DNA of 10,337 nt from CAYSBA01 sp964429075 [NCBI: uncultured bacterium] (GTDB lineage Bacteria > CAYSBA01), in contig CAYSBA010000020.1 of assembly GCA_964429075.1 (NCBI GenBank), positions 1 through 10,337 on the forward strand, given 5' to 3'. Positions 1-6,445 of this stretch are shown piece after piece. Position 1 is the stretch's first letter; each line of letters begins with the position of its first letter. The notes below the pieces were generated by a model, which had not been told where the DNA came from, ran no database searches, and was given only the letters and a program-made list of their open reading frames with translations. A program made the translations under genes and the position numbers.

Positions 1-27
1 TACTTAACTCTTCTATACAGAAGAAAA

Positions 28-510
28 TTAAGATATGATGTCTTTTAAAACCTTCGGGAACAGAAGAATCAAAAGAAATCTAAGGAATCTACCTATACCA
101 CCAAAAATAATAAAATTCTCAACCCTGTACCTTACAGCACCTGCAGCAATGCTCACAAGATAAAATGGTGGGAACCCTGTAAAAGAGCTCAAAAAGACAA
201 ATGCATCTGTACCATATTTGAAGTTTTTTATCTTCTCTTTGAGGTCTGTAATCCTCTTTTTCCATTCTTCTTTTATAAAGGTGCTAGCCCCCATACCTGT
301 GTAAAATACTATTATTTTGGGCAATATCTGTCCTACCGAAGCTATTGTAACAACTATGATTATCTTGTTGCTGTGCAAAAATGGTGCGATCAATAGTAAA
401 AGTAACTCTATACTGAGGACAGGGATAAGTCCACCGGCTACACTGACTATCAAAACTGCAAGATATACTCCCTGTTGATTTATAAGCTCTTTAAAATCAA
501 AAATATGCAC
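28..510 (-). CDS. Small VTT/DedA-like (YqaA-type) integral membrane protein
   Basis: The 160-residue protein is mostly membrane: hydrophobic segments at about residues 17-45, 50-74, 102-125 and 132-153, with a charged cytoplasmic-looking loop (about 78-98, rich in Lys and Glu). The pattern of an early acidic residue in a membrane segment (Glu35), a Gly-Pro-rich re-entrant stretch (SSFTGFPPFYLVSIAAGAVR, 108-127) and a closing Gly-x-x-x-Arg (about 137-141) resembles the VTT domain of the DedA/YqaA/TMEM41 families, some members of which scramble or move lipids. This protein is shorter than most DedA proteins. The start is GTG, preceded by an AGTAGG Shine-Dalgarno about 8 bases upstream. It lies 12 bases after the preceding membrane gene, so it is probably the last gene of the cluster seen here. 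The family call rests on motif resemblance only, and the substrate is unknown. Confidence 0.6.
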   Translation of the reverse strand: MHIFDFKELINQQGVYLAVLIVSVAGGLIPVLSIELLLLLIAPFLHSNKIIIVVTIASVGQILPKIIVFYTGMGASTFIKEEWKKRITDLKEKIKNFKYGTDAFVFLSSFTGFPPFYLVSIAAGAVRYRVENFIIFGGIGRFLRFLLILLFPKVLKDIIS

Positions 511-522
511 AGAATCGACCTA

Positions 523-942
523 CTATGAAGTGAATCTCTTTCTTGCAATCAAATATATATAAAGTGTAATGATAAAAAGTGGAAAATCAACAGAAGGTAT
601 TATAAAGAGGAGTCTTGAGGCACCATACAACAACATGCATATGGCAACTGTGGAACTTGTCAGCTTTGATATAATCACAGGGACTAATAGAATTAGATTT
701 TTTACAGGATCAAGATACACAAGAAAACAGCATACAACAAGCATTGACATCATACTGACTGATAAAGGGTGCCAGAATGATATTGCTGTATCGCCTGAGT
801 GTTTTATTGATATGATGTCACTCAGACATTCGGGTAACTCTGTTGGAGCAAGGAAAAAGAGCATACCACTTATCAGATAGACAATTGCAAAAATGAGAGC
901 AACTATTCTGATTTTTCTTATAAAAAGATCCTGCTGAGGCAA
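523..942 (-). CDS. Hypothetical four-helix integral membrane protein
   Basis: I do not recognise this 139-residue protein. It has four hydrophobic stretches (about residues 11-33, 58-77, 82-106 and 113-134), a short polar loop between the first two (about 34-57, with Pro, Glu, Asp and His), and a basic C-terminal tail (Arg-Lys-Arg). No signal-peptide cleavage site or catalytic motif stands out. The start is TTG: a GGAG Shine-Dalgarno overlapping the last codons of tatA lies 10 bases before it, and no ATG occurs before the middle of the first helix (Met27). The gene begins 5 bases after the tatA stop and is followed 12 bases later by another membrane protein, so the three are likely co-transcribed. 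The gene is clearly real from its membrane pattern and spacing, but no function can be assigned. Confidence 0.72.
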   Translation of the reverse strand: MPQQDLFIRKIRIVALIFAIVYLISGMLFFLAPTELPECLSDIISIKHSGDTAISFWHPLSVSMMSMLVVCCFLVYLDPVKNLILLVPVIISKLTSSTVAICMLLYGASRLLFIIPSVDFPLFIITLYIYLIARKRFTS

Positions 943-947
943 TCTTG

Positions 948-1151
948 TTATTCTCCAGATGAGGTATCCTTTTCTTTATCCTTTTTTTTATCTTCTCCCT
1001 CTGTATCTATCTTTTCTTCTACACCCTTCAGACCCTTTTTGAAACTTCTGACACCTTTCCCGAGCGCCTCTGCAAGTTTTGGAACCCTGTTTGCCCCGAA
1101 CAGGATCAGGATTATAATAAGAATAATCAATAATTCCTGCCAGCCAAGCAT
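948..1151 (-). CDS. tatA: Sec-independent protein translocase subunit TatA
   Basis: This 67-residue protein has the complete TatA/TatE layout. It has a short N-terminal hydrophobic helix (about residues 5-18) and the Phe-Gly hinge (FGANRVPKLAEAL, 18-30). An amphipathic helix with Gly and Lys repeats follows (GKGVRSFKKGLKG, 31-43), then a highly charged Lys/Asp/Glu tail. TatA oligomers form the pore-like element of the twin-arginine pathway that exports folded proteins. I chose the ATG at 1151 because an AGGGAG Shine-Dalgarno sits 6 bases upstream and the protein then starts right at the helix, as the family does. The longer in-frame reading from 1271 would add 40 residues that run through the end of the thiolase gene and match nothing in TatA. 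TatB versus TatA cannot be settled by sequence alone, but the FG-N-R-V-P hinge and short length favour TatA. No tatC lies in the window. Confidence 0.93.
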   Translation of the reverse strand: MLGWQELLIILIIILILFGANRVPKLAEALGKGVRSFKKGLKGVEEKIDTEGEDKKKDKEKDTSSGE

Positions 1152-1157
1152 AATCAG

Positions 1158-1163
1158 CTCCCT
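1158..1163 (-). promoter_or_regulatory. Shine-Dalgarno of tatA
   Basis: AGGGAG lies 6 bases before the ATG at 1151. It decides the start against the much longer in-frame reading from 1271. Confidence 0.8.
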
Positions 1164-1179
1164 ATTAAAACCAATGTTT

Positions 1180-1207
1180 ATATTATCCTTATAATAGAAA
1201 AAAGCAA
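1180..1207 (-). promoter_or_regulatory. Weak internal promoter candidate before tatA
   Basis: In the 58-base gap between the thiolase stop and tatA, reading on the minus strand, TTGCTT (1207-1202) is followed after 16 bases by TAATAT (1185-1180). These match the sigma70 consensus boxes at 3 of 6 and 4 of 6 positions. The gap is the largest within the cluster and is AT-rich, so a separate promoter for tatA and the two membrane genes is plausible, but the match is weak and could be chance. Confidence 0.22.
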
Positions 1208-1209
1208 CC

Positions 1210-2376
1210 TCATGGAAGGGACAGTACAATAACAGTGGCCACAGATCCAGGCCCTCCAAGGTTGTGTACAAGCCCAGTTTTTGCTGATTTTACCTGTCTT
1301 TCTTTTTCTACCTTACACAGCAATTGTTCGTAGATCTCTGTAATCATCCTGACTCCTGTTGCACCAATAGGATGCCCGCAAGTCTTAAGCCCCCCACTTG
1401 GATTAACAGGAATTGATCCATCGATGTACGTCTTGCCATCTTCGATTAATCTGTACCCTTTGCCATCCTCTGTGAAACCAAGATCTTCATAATTTAAAAT
1501 TTCTGTGATTGTAAAACAGTCGTGTACCTCTGCAACATCTATCTCTTTTTTTGGATCTTTAATGCCGGCCTGTTCATACGCAATCTTTGCTGCTTTCCTT
1601 GTTGTATCAAAGTTCAGGCACCTTTCGGTAGGATCAAAAAAAACAAGGTCCCCTCTTGTTGACATACCAACAGCACGAACCAATATATACTCAACACCTA
1701 AGGAATGTGCAGTATCTATGTCTGTAATGATACAACATGCCGCACCATCTGTAGTAGGACAGCAATCAAAGAGTCCAAGTGGTGATGAAACCATGGGCGC
1801 ATTAAGTACTTTCTCTATCCCTATCTCTTTTCTAAAATGGGCCTTCGGATTTAACGCACCATGTTTATGGTTCTTTACAGCAACCTTAGCCAGAGGTGTC
1901 CTGTCTATCCCATATTCTGCCATATACCTTTTGGCCCTCAATGCAAACATACCTGGAGCAGTCAGCCCTTTTCCATAGATGGGGTTACCCTCTTCAGCAA
2001 CAGCCCTTACAAGACTCTCCCTTGGTCCAACATCTCTCATCTTCTCTACACCAACAACGAGGGCTATCCTGACCTTGCCTGATAATACTGCATGCCATGC
2101 ATTTCTAAAGGCATCAGTACCTGAGGCACAGTAATTTGTATTTCTACTTACAGGGATACCACCTCCACCAAATGAATCAAAAAATGATGCACCAGATTTA
2201 CCAGAACCTGCAGCTATATGAGGATCAAAGGTACTTAGCCATATGGCATCTACCTGATTTATATCTATCTTTGATCTCTTCAAGGCACCATCGACAGCCT
2301 CTTTTAAAAGATCCTTATAGTCTTTTTCAAAGATCTCACCAAATTTTGTGTAATATGCACCTGTTATTGCAACCAT
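1210..2376 (-). CDS. SCPx-type thiolase (acyl-CoA acetyltransferase family)
   Basis: The 388-residue protein has the full set of thiolase landmarks. The acyl-accepting cysteine is Cys83 in the motif NTNYCASGTD. An HDCF motif at 285-288 is typical of the SCP2/SCPx-type and archaeal thiolases. CGHPIGATG follows at 333-341 with His335, and there is a C-terminal HNLGG (371-375) where classical thiolases carry the Cys-x-Gly loop. The loss of that C-terminal cysteine and the presence of HDCF place it in the SCPx-like subfamily rather than the AtoB/FadA group. The reaction would be thiolytic cleavage or Claisen condensation of 3-oxoacyl-CoA in the cytoplasm; chain length is not predictable. A TTG at 2394 is an alternative start, but the ATG at 2376 has an AGGGG at good spacing and begins at the usual first strand (MVAITG). 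It follows the fused HMGCS-like/DUF35 gene by 10 bases, a pairing known in archaeal thiolase/HMGCS complexes. Confidence 0.9.
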   Translation of the reverse strand: MVAITGAYYTKFGEIFEKDYKDLLKEAVDGALKRSKIDINQVDAIWLSTFDPHIAAGSGKSGASFFDSFGGGGIPVSRNTNYCASGTDAFRNAWHAVLSGKVRIALVVGVEKMRDVGPRESLVRAVAEEGNPIYGKGLTAPGMFALRAKRYMAEYGIDRTPLAKVAVKNHKHGALNPKAHFRKEIGIEKVLNAPMVSSPLGLFDCCPTTDGAACCIITDIDTAHSLGVEYILVRAVGMSTRGDLVFFDPTERCLNFDTTRKAAKIAYEQAGIKDPKKEIDVAEVHDCFTITEILNYEDLGFTEDGKGYRLIEDGKTYIDGSIPVNPSGGLKTCGHPIGATGVRMITEIYEQLLCKVEKERQVKSAKTGLVHNLGGPGSVATVIVLSLP

Positions 2377-2383
2377 CCAGCAG

Positions 2384-2388
2384 CCCCT
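2384..2388 (-). promoter_or_regulatory. Shine-Dalgarno of the thiolase, overlapping the upstream stop codon
   Basis: AGGGG lies 7 bases before the ATG at 2376 and overlaps the TAG stop (2389-2387) of the preceding gene. This supports translational coupling of the HMGCS-like/DUF35 and thiolase genes, and it favours the ATG over the upstream TTG at 2394. Confidence 0.7.
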
Positions 2389-3826
2389 ATTCAATAATCC
2401 TCGCTTTATAAAAATAGTGATTTATTCCCGATGATCTGTGATATAGCCTGAGATCAAGCCCTATCTTTTTGTCAATATCTAAGGAGATATCCTGTCTGAT
2501 CATCTGAAGTAAAAGCCTCCCACCTCCGTCAAGATCCACAATTCCCATACAAACAGGAGAAACAGGCGCCGGGAATATGTAATCTTCTGTAAATGAAAAT
2601 AGTCTCCCCTCTCTGTTAAGAGACACTTTTGTTGTATCTTCAAAGCCACCACATTGTGGACACGCTACATCAGAAGGATAGTAACGGATATTGCACCTTC
2701 TGCAAAATCTCCCTATTAATTTAAGGGAATCCTCTGACATCTTATGAATGATTGTAGGAGATGTAAAGGCCCTGAAAGACCAATCCTCTTTTTGATCTGA
2801 AAATCTTCTCCTTGCTCTATAAATCTCCACAATTGACGGTATCTCAACTCCAGAGGACATCCATCCAAGGTCACACTCTCTCTTTAGTCCATCAATATAT
2901 TCTGTGGCACGAAATAAAACAGCATCTACCCCATCACCAAAGAAAACCATTGCAACATAATCACCTGGATTTACATCCAGTATTGCTGAATGGAGTTGAG
3001 CAAACACGGATGCTGAACCGGCATCACCAAGGTTCATTAAAAGTGGCTCTGGGTTCAGCGAAAACGGATTGGAGAGTCTCTTTGCAAGAGCCATATAACT
3101 TGCACCTTCTGGTGCATATACAATCAACTTTTTTATCTTTTTTTCATCTAAGCCTGTTTTTTTACATAATGATCTTAATGCCAGAGGTATGGTCTTGAGG
3201 TATTTTTGCTTGGCGAAATATTTTTCATCTGCAAACTGGATAAAGGGCCTATTGCTGAGCCTGAATGGGTGTGAGAATGGCTGGTTGATTGAACAGTAAT
3301 CTATATACTCAAGTGCAACCTCATCTGTATCAAGCACAACGGATGCTGCACAGTCTCCCCGCATTGTCTCGAGATAGTGACCCGGCTCCACCGCTCTCAT
3401 ATCTGTCGCAACAACAAGGACCCTGTTGAACTGACCACTTTTTATTGCAAACACTGCTGACAAAAGGGCCCGCCCTGCACATCTGAGTGATCCACCAGTT
3501 TCCATACAGAAAATCCCATCCTTTAGGTCGAGGCTAAAGGCAAGGATATTGACATTACCCATCTCTGCATATGGAAGGGTTGTAGATGCAAGGTAGAGGG
3601 CATCAATCTGTTTTTTATCCAATCTTTTTTTGACACGCCAACCTGCTCCATAGGCCATTGTTAGAGCATCTTCATCATAATCACATACCCTGCGTTCACC
3701 AATAAGAAGTTTTTTTAAGGAAGGTTGTTGCCACTCTATTGCCCATTTCTGTCTTTCGTACTTTAGCAACGGCACATAAATACCTATGTGAGATATTCCA
3801 ATCATATGTCTGGCAGTTTTATTCAA
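2387..3826 (-). CDS. Fused HMG-CoA-synthase-fold protein with C-terminal DUF35 (zinc ribbon plus OB fold)
   Basis: There are two parts in 479 residues. Residues about 8-335 follow the HMG-CoA synthase/KASIII-like thiolase fold: the N-terminal IGISHIGIYVP strand, a GSLRCAGRALLSA helix start with Cys116 as candidate nucleophile, and GDAGSAS (267-273) at the usual Asn-containing loop. Residues about 360-479 form a DUF35 module: a zinc ribbon C-x2-C-x10-C-x2-C (Cys375, 378, 389, 392), then the OB-fold-like stretch with FSFTEDY and a GIVDLDGGGRLL strand. In archaea, thiolase, HMG-CoA synthase and DUF35 form one complex that passes acetoacetyl-CoA between sites; here two of the parts are fused. By eye, the catalytic Glu is replaced (Thr82/Thr83) and the His position reads Ala238 (YAPEG), so true HMG-CoA synthase activity is doubtful. 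The start is TTG, with AGGA 7 bases upstream and a TTGA overlap with the previous stop; ATG at 3805 is the alternative. Confidence 0.83.
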   Translation of the reverse strand: MNKTARHMIGISHIGIYVPLLKYERQKWAIEWQQPSLKKLLIGERRVCDYDEDALTMAYGAGWRVKKRLDKKQIDALYLASTTLPYAEMGNVNILAFSLDLKDGIFCMETGGSLRCAGRALLSAVFAIKSGQFNRVLVVATDMRAVEPGHYLETMRGDCAASVVLDTDEVALEYIDYCSINQPFSHPFRLSNRPFIQFADEKYFAKQKYLKTIPLALRSLCKKTGLDEKKIKKLIVYAPEGASYMALAKRLSNPFSLNPEPLLMNLGDAGSASVFAQLHSAILDVNPGDYVAMVFFGDGVDAVLFRATEYIDGLKRECDLGWMSSGVEIPSIVEIYRARRRFSDQKEDWSFRAFTSPTIIHKMSEDSLKLIGRFCRRCNIRYYPSDVACPQCGGFEDTTKVSLNREGRLFSFTEDYIFPAPVSPVCMGIVDLDGGGRLLLQMIRQDISLDIDKKIGLDLRLYHRSSGINHYFYKARIIE

Positions 3827-4296
3827 TCCTTTTTCCTAAGCATATTTACTGCCTTTTTGAATCCCGATGGCCCCCTGATACCCTTCTGGGCCAGCCACCC
3901 AAGTACCCTTTTGCCGCCTGTCATAAGTACTCCAAAATAGCCCTTTCGATACAACTCAAAAAAACCTGCATGCACCTTTACTTTTATCTTTCTTTCGAGC
4001 ATCCCTTTAAAAAAGGCAATACCGAAGTCTCCTGGCTCATGACTGTTTAGGTTCATCAATTCCTCAAGGGTATCAAGATCCATCCATGCCTCAAAATCGG
4101 AACCCTTTTGATGCTCACTTTTTGAAATCTGTATACCATCAGTATTTTTTTCTAAATTAAAGTCGCCAATAGGATTAATATGAATAACAACTTTGGCACT
4201 CCTCTTAAGTGGTGTTAATGCCTTCTTAGATGCAGGATGATTATTAAAAAAATTCTCTAATCTTTCTTCAATTGATACTTTTTTGCTTTTATCCAT
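3823..4296 (-). CDS. SCP2-like lipid/sterol-carrier domain protein
   Basis: This is a soluble protein of 157 residues with no signal peptide. The central part resembles the SCP2 sterol-carrier fold: strands around KVVIHINPIG, a segment with alternating polarity (SDFEAWMDLDTLEELMNL) matching the usual strand-helix unit, then a helix followed by a basic strand (GMLERKIKVKVHAG). The C-terminal 45 residues are basic and hydrophobic, possibly for membrane contact. SCP2 domains bind fatty acids, acyl-CoA or other hydrophobic ligands. The start is taken as the ATG at 4296, whose A overlaps the last base of the dapF TAA stop (TAATG). An in-frame ATG at 4308 would add four residues, and neither has a clear Shine-Dalgarno. 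The stop overlaps the TTG of the next gene. Next to an SCPx-type thiolase this carrier role makes sense. The family call is from pattern only, and a shorter unrelated domain is possible. Confidence 0.6.
   Translation of the reverse strand: MDKSKKVSIEERLENFFNNHPASKKALTPLKRSAKVVIHINPIGDFNLEKNTDGIQISKSEHQKGSDFEAWMDLDTLEELMNLNSHEPGDFGIAFFKGMLERKIKVKVHAGFFELYRKGYFGVLMTGGKRVLGWLAQKGIRGPSGFKKAVNMLRKKD
3834..3837 (-). promoter_or_regulatory. Shine-Dalgarno supporting a TTG start
   Basis: AGGA lies 7 bases upstream of the TTG at 3826 (AGGAAAAAGGATTG). The ATG at 3805 lacks a comparable site, so the TTG start of the HMGCS-like/DUF35 gene is preferred. Confidence 0.6.
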
Positions 4297-5114
4297 TACA
4301 TCGCCCATCTATGATCGTTAAGGACTATCTCCCCTCTGAAAACAAATTCAGAAGGTCCGTCCATGATTATTCGTCCGGACCTACTTTCAAGGCTTATCTT
4401 GAGGGTCCCGCCGGGGAGACAGACATTCACAATATCTTCATCTGAAAAAAGACCCTTTTTGATGGCGTAATATGCTGAGGCACAAGCACCAGTTCCACAT
4501 GCCAAGGTTGGACCAACACCCCTCTCATACACCTTGCAGATCAGGTTATTATCAATCTTTTTTATAAACTCAACGTTCGTACCATTTTTAAATAGTCTGT
4601 TTGTCGATATCTCTCTTCCAGCGATCTCTAAGGTCTGATCATCCACTTCATCTTCTATGACAAAGTGTGGATTTCCAGCTGATAAAACCTTACCCTCAAA
4701 ATCCCCAAAAGATGTACGAACAACGAACATAGGACCCTCTTCAATCGTTCCCATATCTACCTGGACCCTTATCTTTTGATCTATATCTCTGTACCAATTG
4801 CACTCCTTAATCCCGGCATCTGTCTCAATACTCAGTGGATTTTTGGAAATTCCAGATCTTATTAGATGGGCCACAAGACACCGGATTCCATTTCCACACA
4901 TCTCTGGCCTTGTCCCATCTTTGTTGAATATTATCATCCTTGCATCTGCTACATTGCTCTTTTCGGCAAGTATAATTCCATCTGCTCCTACACCAAAATG
5001 TCTATCACACAGGTATGTTATAGTATTTCTGTCTGGCAAGTACCTGCCAGATCCATTAAAGATCAGAAAATCATTGCCAAGGCCATGATATTTATAAAAT
5101 CTTAACACCTTCAT
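4296..5114 (-). CDS. dapF: Diaminopimelate epimerase
   Basis: DapF converts LL-diaminopimelate to meso-diaminopimelate, the precursor of lysine and of the peptidoglycan cross-link, by a cofactor-free two-cysteine mechanism in the cytoplasm. The 272-residue length is normal. It starts with the family signature KYHGLGNDF (8-16). The first catalytic cysteine is Cys73 in EMCGNGIRC, and the second is Cys206 in ACGTGACAS. The substrate-binding stretch AGNPHFV (146-152) and the YERG residues (196-199) are present. One variation is Gly-Pro-Thr (201-203) before the second cysteine, where most homologues have Gly-Glu-Thr; I recall Pro in some other lineages. The ATG overlaps the stop of the upstream patatin gene (ATGA). 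A strong AGGAGG lies 13 bases upstream, which is longer than ideal. It sits inside an otherwise lipid- and envelope-related cluster. Confidence 0.97.
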   Translation of the reverse strand: MKVLRFYKYHGLGNDFLIFNGSGRYLPDRNTITYLCDRHFGVGADGIILAEKSNVADARMIIFNKDGTRPEMCGNGIRCLVAHLIRSGISKNPLSIETDAGIKECNWYRDIDQKIRVQVDMGTIEEGPMFVVRTSFGDFEGKVLSAGNPHFVIEDEVDDQTLEIAGREISTNRLFKNGTNVEFIKKIDNNLICKVYERGVGPTLACGTGACASAYYAIKKGLFSDEDIVNVCLPGGTLKISLESRSGRIIMDGPSEFVFRGEIVLNDHRWAM

Positions 5115-6445
5115 AAAAGTTGTAGTTCCTCCTTTTCACTCTTTTTTCTTTTTCGTTCATATTGAAAGAGCCTCCCAATTGTACAGCTTCTTCTCTCAAG
5201 GCCATAGTGATTCTCAAGGATACTTGCAGCTCTATGATAGCCCATCTGCACAATCTGAAAGGCAGTGTGTGTAAAAATATTAAAGTGATCTTTAAAAAAC
5301 AGATCGTTGTGTGATGGGATAAATATCATCCTCCTGTTGGGCAAAAAGTCAAATAAGAGTTCCATGATCTCTTCAAGGTTCTCTTTAAAACGTCTCTTAA
5401 ACTCCTTGCCTGGAGGTTTCCCTTTTGTTAATTTCATGAAAAACTCGTCTGAGATAAGATAGTTATAGAGTTTCTGTAAAAGAACCCTATTGTGTCTGAA
5501 GGAATAAATCTTTTGTTCTAATGTTGTATATACAGCCTGTTCAATAATGGTATACATACCATAATTTGTCAGACTACCAATTGAAGGATCAGCTATGTAG
5601 GGCTCAAAGGTGTGACTGACTATAATAAGATCGGCATTTCTATCAAATGCAACAGGTATGGATAGTGCTCTTTTGATCTCACCATCATAATAGGCTATGC
5701 CGTTTATCCAGTAGGGCTTGTAGAATGGTGGGAGGGCTGAAGATGCAGCAACGGCCTCAGAAATAGATACACCAGATAGGTAGTAATCCTGCTTGGGATT
5801 TTTAGTAGGTCCTCCGGGTACTCTACCCATGATGGCCTTTCTTGGATTGTTTACCTCTGTAGCTGTTATAAAAAGATCAATACCCCTCTTTTCGTATAAT
5901 TCTGTAAAATCATTTATTGGTAAGGTCTCTCTGAGATAGCGTTCTATTCCCTTGGTGGTTGGGAGGGCAAGGATTGAAAAGAGTTCTCTTAGAAGGGTCT
6001 CAATTCCGATACTTCCACGATACTTTTGCTTTATAAATGGTAGCTTGAGGATGTTTTTGGTATATTCTGTTAGTTCTTTTAATGTCGGTATCTCAAATCT
6101 AAATATATCGAGATAACTTATTCCCCTTGTTCCATTTGACTTAAAGATGGCGCTTCTGAAAAGGGTCCCCAAAAGGCTTCGCTTTTTGATTACCTGAAGG
6201 ACAGTTTGAGGGTCGAAACCATTTGCAAAGAGGGCTCCTATTATTGAACCGGCACTGTTACCTACAATTACATCAACACCAATCCCTCCTGGTGGGACAC
6301 AATCCTTTGGTAAAACATAGATCCCAAAGTCTTTGAGTGCCTGAGCAACTCCTATGTGATAGAAGGCGGCCTTGGCAGCACCACCACTAGCTACAAATGC
6401 TATCTTTTTGTGAGAGGATATGTCAATCTCTTGTAACCAGGTCAT
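5111..6445 (-). CDS. Patatin-like phospholipase (lipid acyl hydrolase)
   Basis: The protein has 444 residues with the patatin catalytic dyad visible: Ser64 in the nucleophile elbow GNSAG (62-66) and Asp254 in YYDGE (252-256), preceded by the usual AVAASSALPPFY segment (231-242). The oxyanion loop reads SGGAAKAAF (20-28) rather than the common GGGxKG. Its N-terminus is cytoplasmic-looking, with no signal peptide or membrane helix. The region after the dyad (about 290-444) is long, helical and ends in a Lys/Arg/Glu-rich tail, so it exceeds a minimal patatin domain (about 200-250 residues). Members hydrolyse acyl esters of phospholipids or neutral lipids; the substrate cannot be predicted. The ATG has AGGGG 5 bases upstream and overlaps the 3' end of the transglycosylase gene by 23 bases. 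Its stop overlaps the dapF ATG. Confidence 0.92.
   Translation of the reverse strand: MTWLQEIDISSHKKIAFVASGGAAKAAFYHIGVAQALKDFGIYVLPKDCVPPGGIGVDVIVGNSAGSIIGALFANGFDPQTVLQVIKKRSLLGTLFRSAIFKSNGTRGISYLDIFRFEIPTLKELTEYTKNILKLPFIKQKYRGSIGIETLLRELFSILALPTTKGIERYLRETLPINDFTELYEKRGIDLFITATEVNNPRKAIMGRVPGGPTKNPKQDYYLSGVSISEAVAASSALPPFYKPYWINGIAYYDGEIKRALSIPVAFDRNADLIIVSHTFEPYIADPSIGSLTNYGMYTIIEQAVYTTLEQKIYSFRHNRVLLQKLYNYLISDEFFMKLTKGKPPGKEFKRRFKENLEEIMELLFDFLPNRRMIFIPSHNDLFFKDHFNIFTHTAFQIVQMGYHRAASILENHYGLERRSCTIGRLFQYERKRKKSEKEELQLL

Noticed and set aside
9-24. Hairpin TCTTCT/AGAAGA just after the last gene
   Set aside because: It is a 6-pair AT-containing stem with a 4-base loop and no U tract, too weak to call a terminator at the window edge.
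569-880. Plus-strand open frame opposite the unknown membrane protein
   Set aside because: The minus-strand frame has a clear four-helix membrane pattern and operon spacing, and the plus-strand frame has neither.
1152-1271. Longer tatA reading starting at 1271
   Set aside because: The additional 40 residues run through the thiolase 3' end, match nothing in TatA and would put residues before the N-terminal helix. The ATG at 1151 has a good Shine-Dalgarno.
1505-1978. Plus-strand open frame of 157 codons
   Set aside because: It is antisense to the well-supported thiolase gene, has no recognisable motifs, and all supported genes are on the other strand.
2812-3198. Plus-strand open frame of 128 codons
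   Set aside because: It is a shadow of the HMGCS-like/DUF35 gene; its composition is rich in His, Gln and Leu, as expected of an antisense frame.
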